A stretch of DNA of 64,000 nt from Wallemia ichthyophaga EXF-994 (taxonomy: Eukaryota > Basidiomycota > Wallemiomycetes > Wallemiales > Wallemiaceae): assembly GCF_000400465.1 (NCBI RefSeq), contig NW_008806286.1, positions 250,762 through 314,761 on the forward strand, given 5' to 3'. Positions 46,501 to 56,265 of the stretch are shown in pieces. The position numbers and the translations under genes were made by a program. The notes under the pieces were generated by a model. That model was given only the letters and a program-made list of their open reading frames with translations, was not told the DNA's origin and did no database searches. Every line of letters begins with the position of its first letter. Position 1 is the stretch's first letter.

Positions 46501-47610
46501 GTTATCGCATTAGGGGACATAGCGGTATGTTTCTCTAACCTGATTGACGAGAACAGTGATAAGTTATATGCGGGGTTGAGTGATTCGGAGATAGTAGTGA
46601 AGAAGAATACGTTCATGGTGCTCACGCACTTGATTCTGAATGGGATGGTCAAAGTGAAAGGGCAGCTTGGTGAGATGGCGAAATGTCTAGACGATACAGA
46701 GCAGCGTATTTCGGATCTTGCCAAGTTGTTCTTCACAGAGCTGTCGACTAAGGACAATGCAGTGTACAATAACCTCCCAGACATCATCTCACATCTATCC
46801 GTCGGCGTGCATGCAGTCGACGAGGAGACTTTCAAGAGCACGATGAAGTTCATATTCAAATTCATCGAGAAGGAGAAACAGGCTGAGAATATCATCGATA
46901 AGCTTTGTCAGCGATTCAGGCTAGCGAGAGATGAAAAACAGTGGCGCGATGTCGCATTTTGTCTCTCGCTCTTGCCGTTCAAGAGCGAGCGGTCGATTAA
47001 GAAGCTGATGGAGGGACTGCCTTTCTACACTGACAAGCTGCACGAACCAGTCGTCTTCAAGCGGTTTGTGGAGATACTCGCCAAGGCGCGTTCGAACAAG
47101 GCGATGAAGAACGATGCGGAGATGAAGGAGTACGAGGAGACGCTGAATAAGGCGCGCGCACAGGGCGAGGAAGAGGCGCGTTTGGCGGGTAGAGCTGCTG
47201 GCGACAAGCGCTACGACAGACGCAAGTCGAAGAGGCTGTCAGTGCATGTTTCAAGCAACTCGCTCAAGTCAGAGGGGGAGAATGAGGGTGAGGCGGAGGA
47301 GAAGGAGGACAGTCAACCCCCACTATCGAGACAGAGCACTAAACCACTGTCGAGACAGAGCAGCAAGACGAATCAGCCGTTCGATTTTACGTCGGAAGAG
47401 GAGGTTGATGAAGCCAATGATAATGCTAAAGTGGAAGCCAATGACAATGCTAAAGTAGAAGCCAAACGCCTCGCTGAAGCTAAAGAGGTGAAAAAAGGTA
47501 ACAGAAAACCAGCCAAACGAGGAAAAGCAGTTACACAACCAACACAACGCTCACAACCACCTCGGAGGACACGTCGACAGAAGCAGATAAGCTCTAGTGA
47601 AGAGGATTGA
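43550..47610 (+). CDS. CND1: Condensin complex subunit 1 (CAP-D2/Cnd1/Ycs4)
   Basis: 1318 aa in three exons: 43550-43992, 44051-46128 and 46175-47610. It is the HEAT-repeat non-SMC subunit of condensin, needed for mitotic chromosome compaction. The N-terminus FSLIESLNEYKDD, the central KPIWILMENELYIKNADTKA and HEAT repeats with SSMVRKNATGLITKMILTHP are typical. The condensin signature region reads CIALQRISG, FGPILAHICYNPRQY, IALGDIAVCFSNLIDENSDK and KNTFMVLTHLILNGMVKVKG. The C-terminal tail is charged (KE/ANDNAK repeats, then KRGKAV and a terminal acidic SSSEED). An acidic insert (EHESEQEEGESEESS) lies near residue 430. The start at 43550 is the first ATG in frame; a GTG-initiated extension was rejected. 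Confidence 0.94.
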
Positions 47611-47698
47611 GTTTAAGGAAAGAAATAAATGAATGTAAATTGATTATAAAGATAATTTCACATAGAAAGTGGTGGACAATGCTGGTTGCGAGAGTACT

Positions 47699-48034
47699 AT
47701 GACGCAAGTGGTGGGTGTTTATGCGTGATTGATAGGAGTGAGACTAAAATGATCATTATAGTACACCCACACGCTTCTCCTTATAATAGCCTTAGTTTTA
47801 GGAAGTTTGGTTGTCTCAGCGATGGCACAGAGCGAGAGCAAGGAGTTAAAGACACACACAGCTAATTTTGAGAGAGTTGTAGATGGACTTATGTTTGTAG
47901 GCTTTGTCGGTGTCCCATTGGCTACGACTGTGTATCCGGTAATGTCAGTCCTAGCACCAGATGCAGCGAGGGAGTTTAAGGAGGCGGTAGAGCGTATGTT
48001 AAAGGCACCGATACGCTGGTGGAAAGGGGAATAA
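47699..48034 (+). CDS. Small membrane protein, two hydrophobic segments, unknown
   Basis: 94 aa in two exons: 47699-47710 (12 nt, MTQV) and 47762-48034, with a 51-nt GTGGGT...TAG intron. The protein starts MTQVYTHTLLLIIALVLGSL, a signal anchor or signal peptide ending VVSAMAQ. After a short hydrophilic loop (ESKELKTHTANFERVVDGL) a second hydrophobic stretch FVGFVGVPLATTVYPVMSVL follows, then a basic amphipathic tail ending RWWKGE. The family is unknown. Without the 12-nt exon only an internal 69-residue start remains. The upstream frame is closed by a stop inside the proposed intron, and the branch-like ACTAAAA supports splicing. The opposite-strand ORF here has no family features. Confidence 0.5.
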
Positions 48035-48069
48035 GGTGTGTGTTTGGGTGTGTCAAAGTAAATATCAAG

Positions 48070-48145
48070 TTTTATCAAGTGTTTTTCAAGTGTGCAAGTG
48101 AATCTGAAGCGTTCAAGTAACTTCAACTATTTTCCAAGTATTCAT
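48070..48145. promoter_or_regulatory. Dense CAAGT cluster between two convergent genes
   Basis: About six CAAGT words in 80 bp, between the stop of the small membrane protein and the stop of the mL58 gene. Because both genes end here, a promoter role is unlikely, and a low-complexity or 3'-end role is possible. Confidence 0.3.
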
Positions 48146-48203
48146 AAGCACACTGGAGCGTCTTCCAAATGAATAGAAATGCATGTAAAAATTAAAAGCC
48201 AGG

Positions 48204-48704
48204 CTACCAATATTCCTTCCTCTTCAGTCTTTGATGGCGTGAGAGATGCTTATTGAATCCCCAGGTAGACTGTTGCTGCTGCTGGTTGATGACGTGCTCG
48301 ATTCTATTCTGCTTGGAAGCAGGTGCAACAACAGCAATTAAACCTTTACTACAATTGAATTTTCTAGATATGGCATTAGCACTGTGACCAGCTCTACGCA
48401 TTTCCTTTATTTCTCCAATTTGATCACTTGATAGGTTGAAATTGAGTGATTTCTTACGCGAGTGTAGAGTGGGTGCGTTAAGTGTGTCTACTCTAGTTGC
48501 CATATTACTATCTAATAATCCACTAACCACGCTATTTCCATCTGGATACGCTTCTGCGGATGAAGGTGGGGGATTGAAGAAGAATTCTGCGCCGTCGTCT
48601 AAGTCAACTTTGGTGGCATTCGATAGACGATTAGGGCGGGTGATTGGACGAGTAACATTGTGCCTAATTGAGGTAGTAAACAGCCTTGTATTATGCTTAA
48701 ACAT
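48204..48704 (-). CDS. MRPL20: Mitochondrial large ribosomal subunit protein mL58 (MRP-L20 family)
   Basis: 166 aa, single exon. The N-terminus MFKHNTRLFTTSIRHNVTRP is a typical mitochondrial presequence. The conserved core is LSSDQIGEIKEMRRAGHSAN, AISRKFNCSKGLIAVV and a basic C-terminus ending HQRLKRKEYW. This helix-turn-helix-like pattern followed by a basic tail fits the fungal-specific mitochondrial protein family MRP-L20 (yeast Mrpl20 is mL58). The start codon is 18 bp from that of RRP46 on the opposite strand. Confidence 0.82.
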   Translation of the reverse strand: MFKHNTRLFTTSIRHNVTRPITRPNRLSNATKVDLDDGAEFFFNPPPSSAEAYPDGNSVVSGLLDSNMATRVDTLNAPTLHSRKKSLNFNLSSDQIGEIKEMRRAGHSANAISRKFNCSKGLIAVVAPASKQNRIEHVINQQQQQSTWGFNKHLSRHQRLKRKEYW

Positions 48705-48722
48705 GGTTGAACCTAACCAAGA

Positions 48723-49486
48723 ATGTTCAAACCAGGGAATATCCGTCTAGATTCACGTAGATTGGATGAAATGCGTAAAATAACCTACTCAAAGCAATCA
48801 AATACACGCGTTGATGCTTCCGTTCAGTTTGGATTTGGGGAAGTACAAGTTTTAGCCTCAGTTACAGGACCTTTGGAGGTTAGCATACGTGATGAGATAG
48901 TCGATAAGAGTACAATAGAAGTTGAATTTCGTTCTTTGAATGGCGTTGTTGGTGTACAGTATACGTCTTTGGCCAATCAAGTAGAAGAATCGCTCAAAAG
49001 CGTTATAATTGGAGAGCAACACCCACGCTCCCTGATACGCTTCGTTGTACAAACACTTTCATCACCCATGACACCCAGTTATCTAGTCAAACAAGCCATT
49101 GGTGCACCTCCATTTAGAATCCCAGTCAGTGAAAAAGCAGCGGCAATAAATGGTGCTATCATGGCTGCTTTAGAGGGCTCAATTCCAATGTCTGGAATTG
49201 TTATAGCTGTCAGTCTGGCAGTTATAAACAATACAATCATCCTTGACCCAACTAGCTACGAAGAAGCAAATGCCACAAGCGTACACTTGATAGCTTATAA
49301 ATACAGTACAAGTACACGCGCTATCACACTGATGGACAGCGTTGGAGAATTTGGCGATGACGTCGTGAGTCAGTCGCCGCACACAACACACACAACTAAC
49401 GCACAATACAGCTCGCGACTATTATAAAGAAATCCACACACCACTCCACCCTCCTGTACGAATACATTCGATCAATCAAAGTTTGA
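48723..49486 (+). CDS. RRP46: Exosome RNase PH-ring subunit Rrp46 (EXOSC5)
   Basis: 238 aa in two exons (48723-49364 and 49412-49486; 47-nt intron). Motifs: [72 protein letters not shown], then [20 protein letters not shown] and [20 protein letters not shown]. It is one of the six ring proteins of the RNA exosome; RRP45 at 25529 is another. An out-of-frame ATG at 48703 (ATG GTT GAA ...) begins a 15-codon upstream frame that overlaps the start, so translation may be modulated if transcripts begin far enough upstream. Confidence 0.92.
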
Positions 49487-49538
49487 AGATTTTATTTTGT
49501 ATCAAATGTCTTCCATCCTCCTTCATAATACACACCCA

Positions 49539-50003
49539 ATGCCTAAAAACAAGGGAAAGGGCGGTAAGAACCGCAGGCGTGGAAAGAATGACAACGAGAA
49601 TGATAAGCGTGAGCTTATATTCAAGGAGGAAGGACAAGAGTATGCGCAGGTATCGCGTATGCTGGGTAATGGAAGACTAGAAGCGAGCTGCTTCGATGGG
49701 AATAAACGTCTTGGACATATACGTGGTAAGATGAGAAAGAAGGTTTGGATTGGAAATGGGGATATCGTTCTACTCAGTTTGCGTGAATTTGAAGATGAGA
49801 AGGCGGATATAATACACAAATACTCACCAGATGAGGCAAGAGCGTTGAAGCAATACGGCGAACTGCCTAATGAAGCACGTATCAACGAGAATGAAGCATT
49901 TGGTGATGATGATTTGGAGGGTGAAATTGAATTCGGCGAGCAGCAAGACGAACAAGGGGATGAAGACAGTGAAGAGAGTGAAGTTGATATAAATGATCTG
50001 TAA
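49539..50003 (+). CDS. TIF11: Translation initiation factor eIF1A
   Basis: 154 aa, single exon. It binds the 40S A site and promotes scanning and start-codon choice. The N-terminal basic tail [20 protein letters not shown], the OB fold ([60 protein letters not shown]) and the acidic C-terminal tail ending [12 protein letters not shown] are all present. The frame is open 14 codons upstream, but MPKNKGKGG matches the universal eIF1A start. It starts 52 bp after the RRP46 stop and ends 26 bp from the convergent LSM7 stop. Confidence 0.97.
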   Translation: MPKNKGKGGKNRRRGKNDNENDKRELIFKEEGQEYAQVSRMLGNGRLEASCFDGNKRLGHIRGKMRKKVWIGNGDIVLLSLREFEDEKADIIHKYSPDEARALKQYGELPNEARINENEAFGDDDLEGEIEFGEQQDEQGDEDSEESEVDINDL

Positions 50004-50029
50004 CATGTATTCATCTGCCCCACCCCTTT

Positions 50030-50350
50030 TTATACAAATGGATTTGAAATTTGTTCATGGCCTTGTGTCGGATTAAGCACTGTTATCGAAGGTCCACGAA
50101 ACACAACCAAACCTAAGCGTCGCTTTGAATCTGGCAACACCTCCACCACATCATCCATGACAAGATTCATTAGCTGATCGTAGCCCTTGAGAATACCGGT
50201 CGCTTGTCTGCCGCCTTGGAATTGCAATGACAAGGACGTATCAACATGCTTTGACAGATCGAGGATACTCTCCTTCTTGTACTTCTTCTGGTCCTTCTAC
50301 ATATCCACGTCAGATAGCCCAAACACCCGCACAAAACACACGCTAGCCAT
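50030..50350 (-). CDS. LSM7: LSM7, Sm-like protein of the Lsm1-7/Lsm2-8 rings
   Basis: 91 aa in two exons: 50350-50342 (9 nt, MAS) and 50296-50030, with a 45-nt intron. After splicing the N-terminus is MASKDQKKYKKESILDLSKH, matching the family. Sm motif 1 reads VDTSLSLQFQGGRQATGILK and GYDQLMNLVMDDVVEVLPD; Sm motif 2 reads RRLGLVVFRGPSITVLNP; the end is QISNPFV. It acts in mRNA decapping (Lsm1-7) and U6 snRNA binding (Lsm2-8). The nine-base first exon would be missed by ORF calling. The RPC19 stop lies 32 bp upstream. Confidence 0.94.
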
Positions 50351-50382
50351 GGAAGTTTCAATCAAGGAATAAATAAAGTTGA

Positions 50383-50781
50383 TTACTGTTTGAATTGCTT
50401 ATATTGGTCACTGTACTTGTTCTGTATAACCTCGAAAAGATTCTCTAGATCCCCTAAGCCCTTATACAAGGCATCGACGCTGCTCAACCCGCTATACATC
50501 TGTATACGCAGGTTCACCACGGGTTCTGATGGATGCGGGATTGAGTATCCACAGAATTCTACGTTTGGGCTGTGATATTTGTTAGCCATGCCTGCTATTT
50601 ATGCACCAACCAACTTTTTCATTATGATATACCGCAACGAATTCCCAATAGTATGATCCTCATTGAAAAGCTTGAAAGTGGCATTACTGAGGTCATTCGA
50701 GTAACCATCCACTAGCTCTATCTTTGTTGGAAACTCCTTCACATCCGTATCGATCCTTTCGTGGTTGATGAGCGTGGACAT
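50383..50781 (-). CDS. RPC19: RNA polymerase I/III common subunit AC19
   Basis: 117 aa in two exons (50781-50615 and 50569-50383; 45-nt intron). The core reads FKLFNEDHTIGNSLRYIIMK, then NPNVEFCGYSIPHPSEPVVN and LRIQMYSGLSSVDALYKGLG, ending in helix NLFEVIQNKYSDQYKQFKQ. It is the alpha-like subunit that pairs with AC40 in polymerases I and III. The length is slightly below yeast Rpc19 (142 aa) because the acidic N-terminus is shorter. Its start codon is 21 bp from that of JAC1. Confidence 0.95.
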
Positions 50782-50806
50782 GGCAGTACTATCTCTACCG
50801 TCATGA
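50780..50806 (+). other. Upstream ORF overlapping the JAC1 start (ATGA overlap)
   Basis: ATG at 50780 opens an eight-codon frame ending in TGA at 50804-50806, whose first bases overlap the JAC1 ATG (50803-50805). The uORF start lies on the complement of the RPC19 start codon. Whether transcripts include it is unknown. Confidence 0.4.
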
Positions 50807-51405
50807 AGGTATTCTCCATCAACTTGAGAAATATAAGCCGATTCTCAACTTCAACTACTAAATTTTATATTCCTCTCTGCGATTCCAAGTACTATAGCGT
50901 CCTATTCCAAGGTTCAGACACCAGCACACCACCACACGCCTTCAACTTATCCAATACCACCCTCAAGCAAAATTACCTATCCAAGCAGAAGCAATTTCAT
51001 CCTGATAAGCCAAATATCGACCACGACTACGCCTTGCAAACGTCGTCATTGATCAACAAAGCGTATGAGACACTGCTTCACCCACTCTCCCGCGCTGTCT
51101 ATCTCCTCGAGCTGAACGGTATTGAGATAGCTGAATCTGACTCCATTCACGATAGCACCTTGCTCATGGATATGCTCGAACTGCGAGAACAACTCGAAGA
51201 TGCACAGTCCGAGGAGGAGGTGACGCAATTGAGACACGATAATGGTCAGTCTATTCAGCAAACCACCCATTTACTCTCACAGGCTTTTGAAAATAACGAC
51301 TTGGAATCAGCGAAAAACTTGACTATCAAGCTTCGTTATTTGTGTAATCTTGACGTTGCAGCGAGGGATTGGCAACCAGGTGCTCCTGTGGTTATACAGC
51401 ACTAA
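50803..51405 (+). CDS. JAC1: HscB/Jac1 mitochondrial J-domain co-chaperone for Fe-S cluster biogenesis
   Basis: 200 aa, single exon. A presequence-like N-terminus (MKVFSINLRNISRFSTSTTK) precedes a J domain with KQNYLSKQKQFHPDKPN, containing the HPD motif, and SSLINKAYETLLHPLSRAVY. The HSCB C-terminal domain then has LLMDMLELREQLEDAQSEEE and NLTIKLRYLCNLDVAARDW. It delivers the scaffold Isu1 to the Hsp70 Ssq1 for cluster transfer. The zinc-binding N-terminal cysteines of animal HSCB are absent, as in yeast Jac1. Start chosen at the first in-frame ATG. Confidence 0.93.
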   Translation: MKVFSINLRNISRFSTSTTKFYIPLCDSKYYSVLFQGSDTSTPPHAFNLSNTTLKQNYLSKQKQFHPDKPNIDHDYALQTSSLINKAYETLLHPLSRAVYLLELNGIEIAESDSIHDSTLLMDMLELREQLEDAQSEEEVTQLRHDNGQSIQQTTHLLSQAFENNDLESAKNLTIKLRYLCNLDVAARDWQPGAPVVIQH

Positions 51406-51494
51406 ATGGTGTCATTTCTTGTAATTTGCTATAAGTTATCATGTATTTTTGGCAGATATAGTTTAGATACTTTGATATACACCTTGTACACCTA

Positions 51495-52774
51495 CTAAAC
51501 CTTGTCAGCGGTGTTTTCGTTGTCCTTGTTTACACTTTTGTTGTCATCGTTGTTGTCTTGCTCCTTTTCTTCCTCATTTTCTTCTTCTTTTTCTTCCTCA
51601 TTTTCTTCCTCCTTTTCTTCCTCCTTCATATCATCCACACACCCCATTATACTCTTATATGCTTGCTCAGCAAGCTTAGCATTGCCAAACTGCAGTGTAG
51701 TCAGTCAAACAGTCCCATCTCCTCATCAAAACACTACCCACCTTGACAGTGAAATGTTCAAGTCTGTTATCCTCACTAGGTGCGCTAAACCTGACAAACT
51801 TATCCTGTGCGAGCTGCACGGGCATTTTAGGAAAGAGAGCAACGTTAAGAATAACCCTGAGAACACCATCTGCCCTCATAACGAGTCTAGACCTCCGATT
51901 TGAATTTTTATTCAACTTGAATAGCCCAACTCCTCTCTCCTTCCAATTACCCTCTTTGTCATGAAGTATGTAGAGCTTAGAGCGAATCTGAAACACATTT
52001 TGCTCATCTTCTTCACCAGTTTTAGTTTCCTTAGGAGCCAGATTGAGATGGTGCTTGTGGTCCACTAAGCTTTCTCCTTGTGTAGAAGACAGCTTGTCGT
52101 CGAATGTCGTCTTGCTGCTGTTATCCTCTGTTTTGGGTGCGCTGCTGCTCTTAGCGAATGCTGAGAAGGCTGTTGGTGGATTTTTGTCATTGTCCTTGTT
52201 ATCGCCTTGTTTGGTAGTGGTATTGCTACTGCTGCTCGCAAATGGTGACGCTGTGCTTGCAAATGAAGCGAAAGTAGATTGCTTTGGTTTCTTTTCATTC
52301 TCTTGTGTATTGATGCTGTGCTGGTGTTGTTCTTGTTTTTGTTCTTGTTTCTGTTCTGTTCTTGTTTTTGTTCTTGTGTTCTTGTTGTTGTTCTTGCTCC
52401 TGCTCCTGCTCCTGCTTGCTCTCCTGCTTCTCCTCAGCGCCCACATCATTCTCCCCCTTATGCCAGTCAATATCCTCCACTTTATCACGAATTTGGTTGA
52501 TATTCTGCTCATTAAGCTCAGTTTTACCACGTTTCGCAGCGAGATCATCTCCAGACTGTGGGAGTGTAAGCGGGGATAATGAGAATAAGATTGAGGCGCA
52601 CATGATCAGCCTTGGGTTCAACGCTCGCCTCTCTATCCCTCTTCCTCGTCTGCTTATCCAGCTCATTCAACTCATTCTGATCGACTGGATTTGAGTTAAA
52701 GTTGAATCAGATAAAGCAACCGATAACACTAATGACGTACTTGGTTTATCCTCTACTCGCTCTCTATCGCTCAT
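51495..52774 (-). CDS. Ran-binding domain (RanBD) nucleoporin/transport protein with a frame break
   Basis: Exons 52774-52741, 52684-52602, 52555-51742 and 51689-51495. The N-terminus is charged (MSDRERVEDKP, then QNELNELDKQTRKRDREASV, LAAKRGKTELNEQNINQIRD, KVEDIDWHKG). A Q/E/K/N-rich tract follows, then FG-like pieces STFASFASTASPFASS and TAFSAFAKSS. The RanBD is EDEQNVFQIRSKLYILHDKE, WKERGVGLFKLN, RRSRLVMRADGVLRVILNVA and FGNAKLAEQAYKSI. This resembles the Yrb2/RanBP3/Nup50 group that works with RanGTP in nuclear transport. The total exon length is 1126 nt, one more than a multiple of three: the frame changes inside the repeat tract at about 52310-52420. The break may be an assembly error, a real mutation or programmed frameshifting. 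Confidence 0.75.
52310..52430 (-). repeat. CAGGAG/AACAAG-type repeat tract containing the frame break
   Basis: A purine-rich tract (on the minus strand GAGCAG, CAACAA, AACAAG units) encodes Q, E, K and N. The frame upstream and the frame downstream differ by one base. No GT donor exists within the tract that could explain it as an intron. Confidence 0.7.
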
Positions 52775-52855
52775 TTTTATTCTCAATGATCCTCGGCGTA
52801 AGATGGGAACCCAGAGTACCCAATCAACCATCAACACCACTGAAAATAATAAATT

Positions 52856-55800
52856 ATGTCACAGCTCACTATCCTCCGCGGCTACAAAGATCCCGATAAG
52901 AATGATCTTCTGTGTGATTACCTCCGACTCCCACAGTCCTCAACACCGCTGATAGATCTAAGCGCAACGTTTGGTGTACACGGCACAAACCAAGTATTTT
53001 ACGGGAATATCTATCTATTCGACCATTTCTTATGCTTCAAATCTTATGATTTGCGTTCTTGCGTCGCTACAATCCCCCTTTACTCCATACGCAGAGTTGA
53101 AAGACTTTCTACCATCAATCAGCCTGGTACTCTCGCACTCAGCTTCATTCTCTGGCACGGTTTGAAGCTTGTTGTACAGCTAAACACCCTCAAACCAAAC
53201 TCTGATGACTTTTGCAATCACCTCAAGCGTTGTCTCAGAGATCAACTTGGTTTAATGAAGTCTGTAAAGGGATTTGCTAAAGGCTGTTACTCTGAGTGGC
53301 TCGTTGGTGAGGATATCGATGATACCAACGATGCCAACGATGCCAACGATGATATCAATCATGATCCTACCTCCACTCACCACCACGGCCTCGGCTTCCT
53401 ATTCAAATTCCCCGGTGACCCTAAGAAACTTCGCGAGAAATCCAAACTCAGACTCTGGAAAGACTACTTTAGACTGCACGGTCGCAATATCACTCTCGTT
53501 CGATACCCTCAATTCACCAGACTCGTTCAAGTCGGTCTCCCCTCCAAATTGCGCGGTGAAATGTGGGAAATATTGTCTGGTTCTATCTACGACAGGTTCT
53601 CTCACCCTGGCTTATACCAACAGATTCTCGATGAACATGCAGGCGAGTCGACGATGGCTACTGACGAAATTGAAAAAGATTTGAATAGAAGTTTGCCGGA
53701 GTATGGTGCATACCAAGATCCCGTCGGTATCAACGCTCTTAGAAGGGTGTTGACGGCGTACAGCTGGCGCAATCAGGTGGGTTATTCCTACACATTCCAC
53801 CCCCGCTCATCCACCCCAAGGAACTAGGATACTGTCAAGCTATGAATATACTCGTCGCAGCTTTGTTGATGTGAGTGTTTTGCTTTTTACATAATCATGA
53901 TCATACTCACACCAAACCCTACCCAGCTATATGTCGGAAGAACAGACATTCTGGTTCTTGGACAAAATCTGCACTCGCATTCTGCCAGGCTACTACAGTG
54001 CATCCATGTACGGTACACTACTCGACCAGAAAGTATTCGAGCATCTCGTACAAAGGACAATGCCAAGTCTACACGAACACTTTACAGCATCGGACATTCA
54101 ACTATCAGTCTCTTCACTACCTTGGTTTTTGTCTCTCTACATTAACTCGATGCCACTCGTCTTCGCATTCAGGATTATTGACTGTTTCGTCGCTTTCGGC
54201 CCTCGCGTTCTCTTCCAAGTTGGATTGGCAGCACTCAAAGTGAACTCGGACAAGCTTATGGATGCCACGGATGATGGCATGGTGTTAAGTATCTTCCGCG
54301 ACTATTTTGCTAATCTCGAAGAATCAGTCTCGCCCCAGTCATCCGATCCGAAAGTGCTCAATATTACAAACTTTTCAGAGCTGCTTGTTGTCGCATTTAG
54401 AGAGGTAGGCGGATAGTCTATGAAAGTGAATCCTTTCTCACGCACACACCAGTTCAGTGTCATCACCGATGACACCATTATAGAAGAAAGGAGGAGATTC
54501 CGTGGTGGAATTATCAAATCAATTGAATTGTTCTCCAAACGATCTGCTATTCGCAATCTCAAAGACTATGGAAAGTTTGGTGTGGACGGCGTTAATAAGA
54601 TCTTTGACCACTTTTTCTACGCTCTCTGCAAAACTCCTACTCCTCTAGCCGCCCTTCCTCCATCGACACCGTCTAAGCTGCGCATCAGTGAGGAGCTCTC
54701 AGACCGTACGGAGACAGTGATCGACTTGACCACGTTCAGAGTTTTTCTCAGTGACATTGCAAGTTGGGCGCGTGACGAGAAGATGATTACGAATGGTTTT
54801 CAGCAACGTGTCGTGCGCTCAGTACCTGAAAACGAGATATACACTAAGATGTTTCATAAGTGGGACTACACGGGGAGAGCTGCGCTTGGATTGCAAGATT
54901 TAGTGAAGGGTTTGAATGGCGTCATGTTCAATGGACTACTTGACAATATTGAGTGGTTCTTCACGTTGCATGACAGCGACAATGATGGCTATCTCACTAA
55001 GGATGAGTTGGTGCAGTTGTCAGAGAGTCTTTTGGTAAGTTTGGTATGTTGTACTGCAAACACTTCTCACCATTCCACTTCACTCCCTCACAGTTCATCT
55101 TCCGCGCTGAACCTGGCGACGCTTACCTGGGAGCCGTCAGCAAATTTATGACCAATGCCTTCGAGTATGCCGACAGCTTGATCGAGCAGCCGCAAGCGGT
55201 GAAGGAGGGCGACAAAGATAAAGCTGAAACAGTAAAAAAAGAAGCTAAACAAAAAGACCCTCTAAGCGCTACAGAAGCGTCTGACAACTGCATCCCTGGT
55301 TCCCCACAGGTTAACAATGACGACCCATACATCAATCTTCCGACATTTCGGATGGTCTGTCTAGCTGATGAGCTGTTAGAGGCCTTCTTCGATCAGGATC
55401 TCACACGCAGTTTCAGTTTCGAGCACGTGCCCCAATCTGCCATAGACCATCCCCTGATTGACCTCAGTACGCTCGACGATATTGGCATCGGCAGCACCGG
55501 TCTAGTGGGTAACATACTTGGCGGAATATTCAGCAAGGACAACAAAGAGATGCTCAATGGGCTAGCGGATGAGATTGGCAAATCATTCGGTAAACACCAC
55601 GTTGAATACAGACCTGCTTTCGGTCGCGTCAATAGTCAGGTGGAGGTGGAAGAGAAGCGTCGACCTGCGCCTGAAGAGAAGGACAGCAGTATCGTAAGTG
55701 GAATGGCTAACCTCCTTTCAAGCACACCGTCATGGTTCTCGAGATCTAAATCCGATCACGGCAGGCAGGAGCAGGAGCAGGTACATGAGCGTGAAATGGT

Positions 55801-56179
55801 GGAGAAGCCATCGAGCGGCACTATTAGCAGCGGCGGTGGCAGCGGTGAACAAGCAGAAGAGGAGGCACTTCTCGATCACCAACACACCTCCACAAACGGC
55901 GAATCGCACTTGGCTTCCATTAAAGCTGCTCAGGAGGCCTTGGCTAATCGTCAAGCATTTGCTATCGATCAGCGCGACGATAATGACGACGACGATACCT
56001 TGGACGACTCCCTTCATTCCACTGAAGAAGCAGGTGGAGAGTTCGCAATTGGCAGCGATGAGGATGAAGATATGATGGATGAAGTCGACGCTATCGATCT
56101 CGATGACCAGCATGCTATTGGTGCCGAGGAGGCTGCCAAGATTCTTAACGCACCCGTCGATAAAGATCAGAGGATCTAG
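52856..56179 (+). CDS. GRAM-TBC-EF-hand RabGAP (Gyp2/TBC1D9-like)
   Basis: 1038 aa in five exons: 52856-53776, 53821-53870, 53927-54404, 54453-55034 and 55094-56179. A GRAM-like domain is at residues 25-125 (FGVHGTNQVFYGNIYLFDHF, LKLVVQL). The TBC domain runs from about 200 to 480: LRLWKDYFRLHGRNITLVRY, VGLPSKLRGEMWEILSG, then GINALRRVLTAYSWRNQ, GYCQAMNILVAALL and FWFLDKICTRILPGYY. An EF-hand follows (HDSDNDGYLTKDELVQL). The C-terminal third is acidic and disordered. TBC domains activate the GTPase of Rab proteins. The catalytic arginine of the IxxDxxR motif is not obvious because the usual segment reads EIEKDLNRSLPEY, where R of LNRS may serve. It is divergent from the RanBD gene (81 bp). 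Confidence 0.9.
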
Positions 56180-56265
56180 ATAGACACGAACAAGATGATG
56201 ATGATGACAACTTTTCTTTATATCAATTACAAACTACTTATACATTAGATTAAAATACACTTTTC

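Noticed and set aside
47719..48126. Minus-strand 135-aa ORF opposite the small membrane protein
   Set aside because: Low-complexity shadow of the plus-strand gene, which has a better start, intron and hydrophobic pattern.
53322..53360. GATGCCAAC repeat in the RabGAP gene as a possible mobile-element scar
   Set aside because: It is a short in-frame triplet-multiple repeat encoding NDANDA, with no flanking target duplication.
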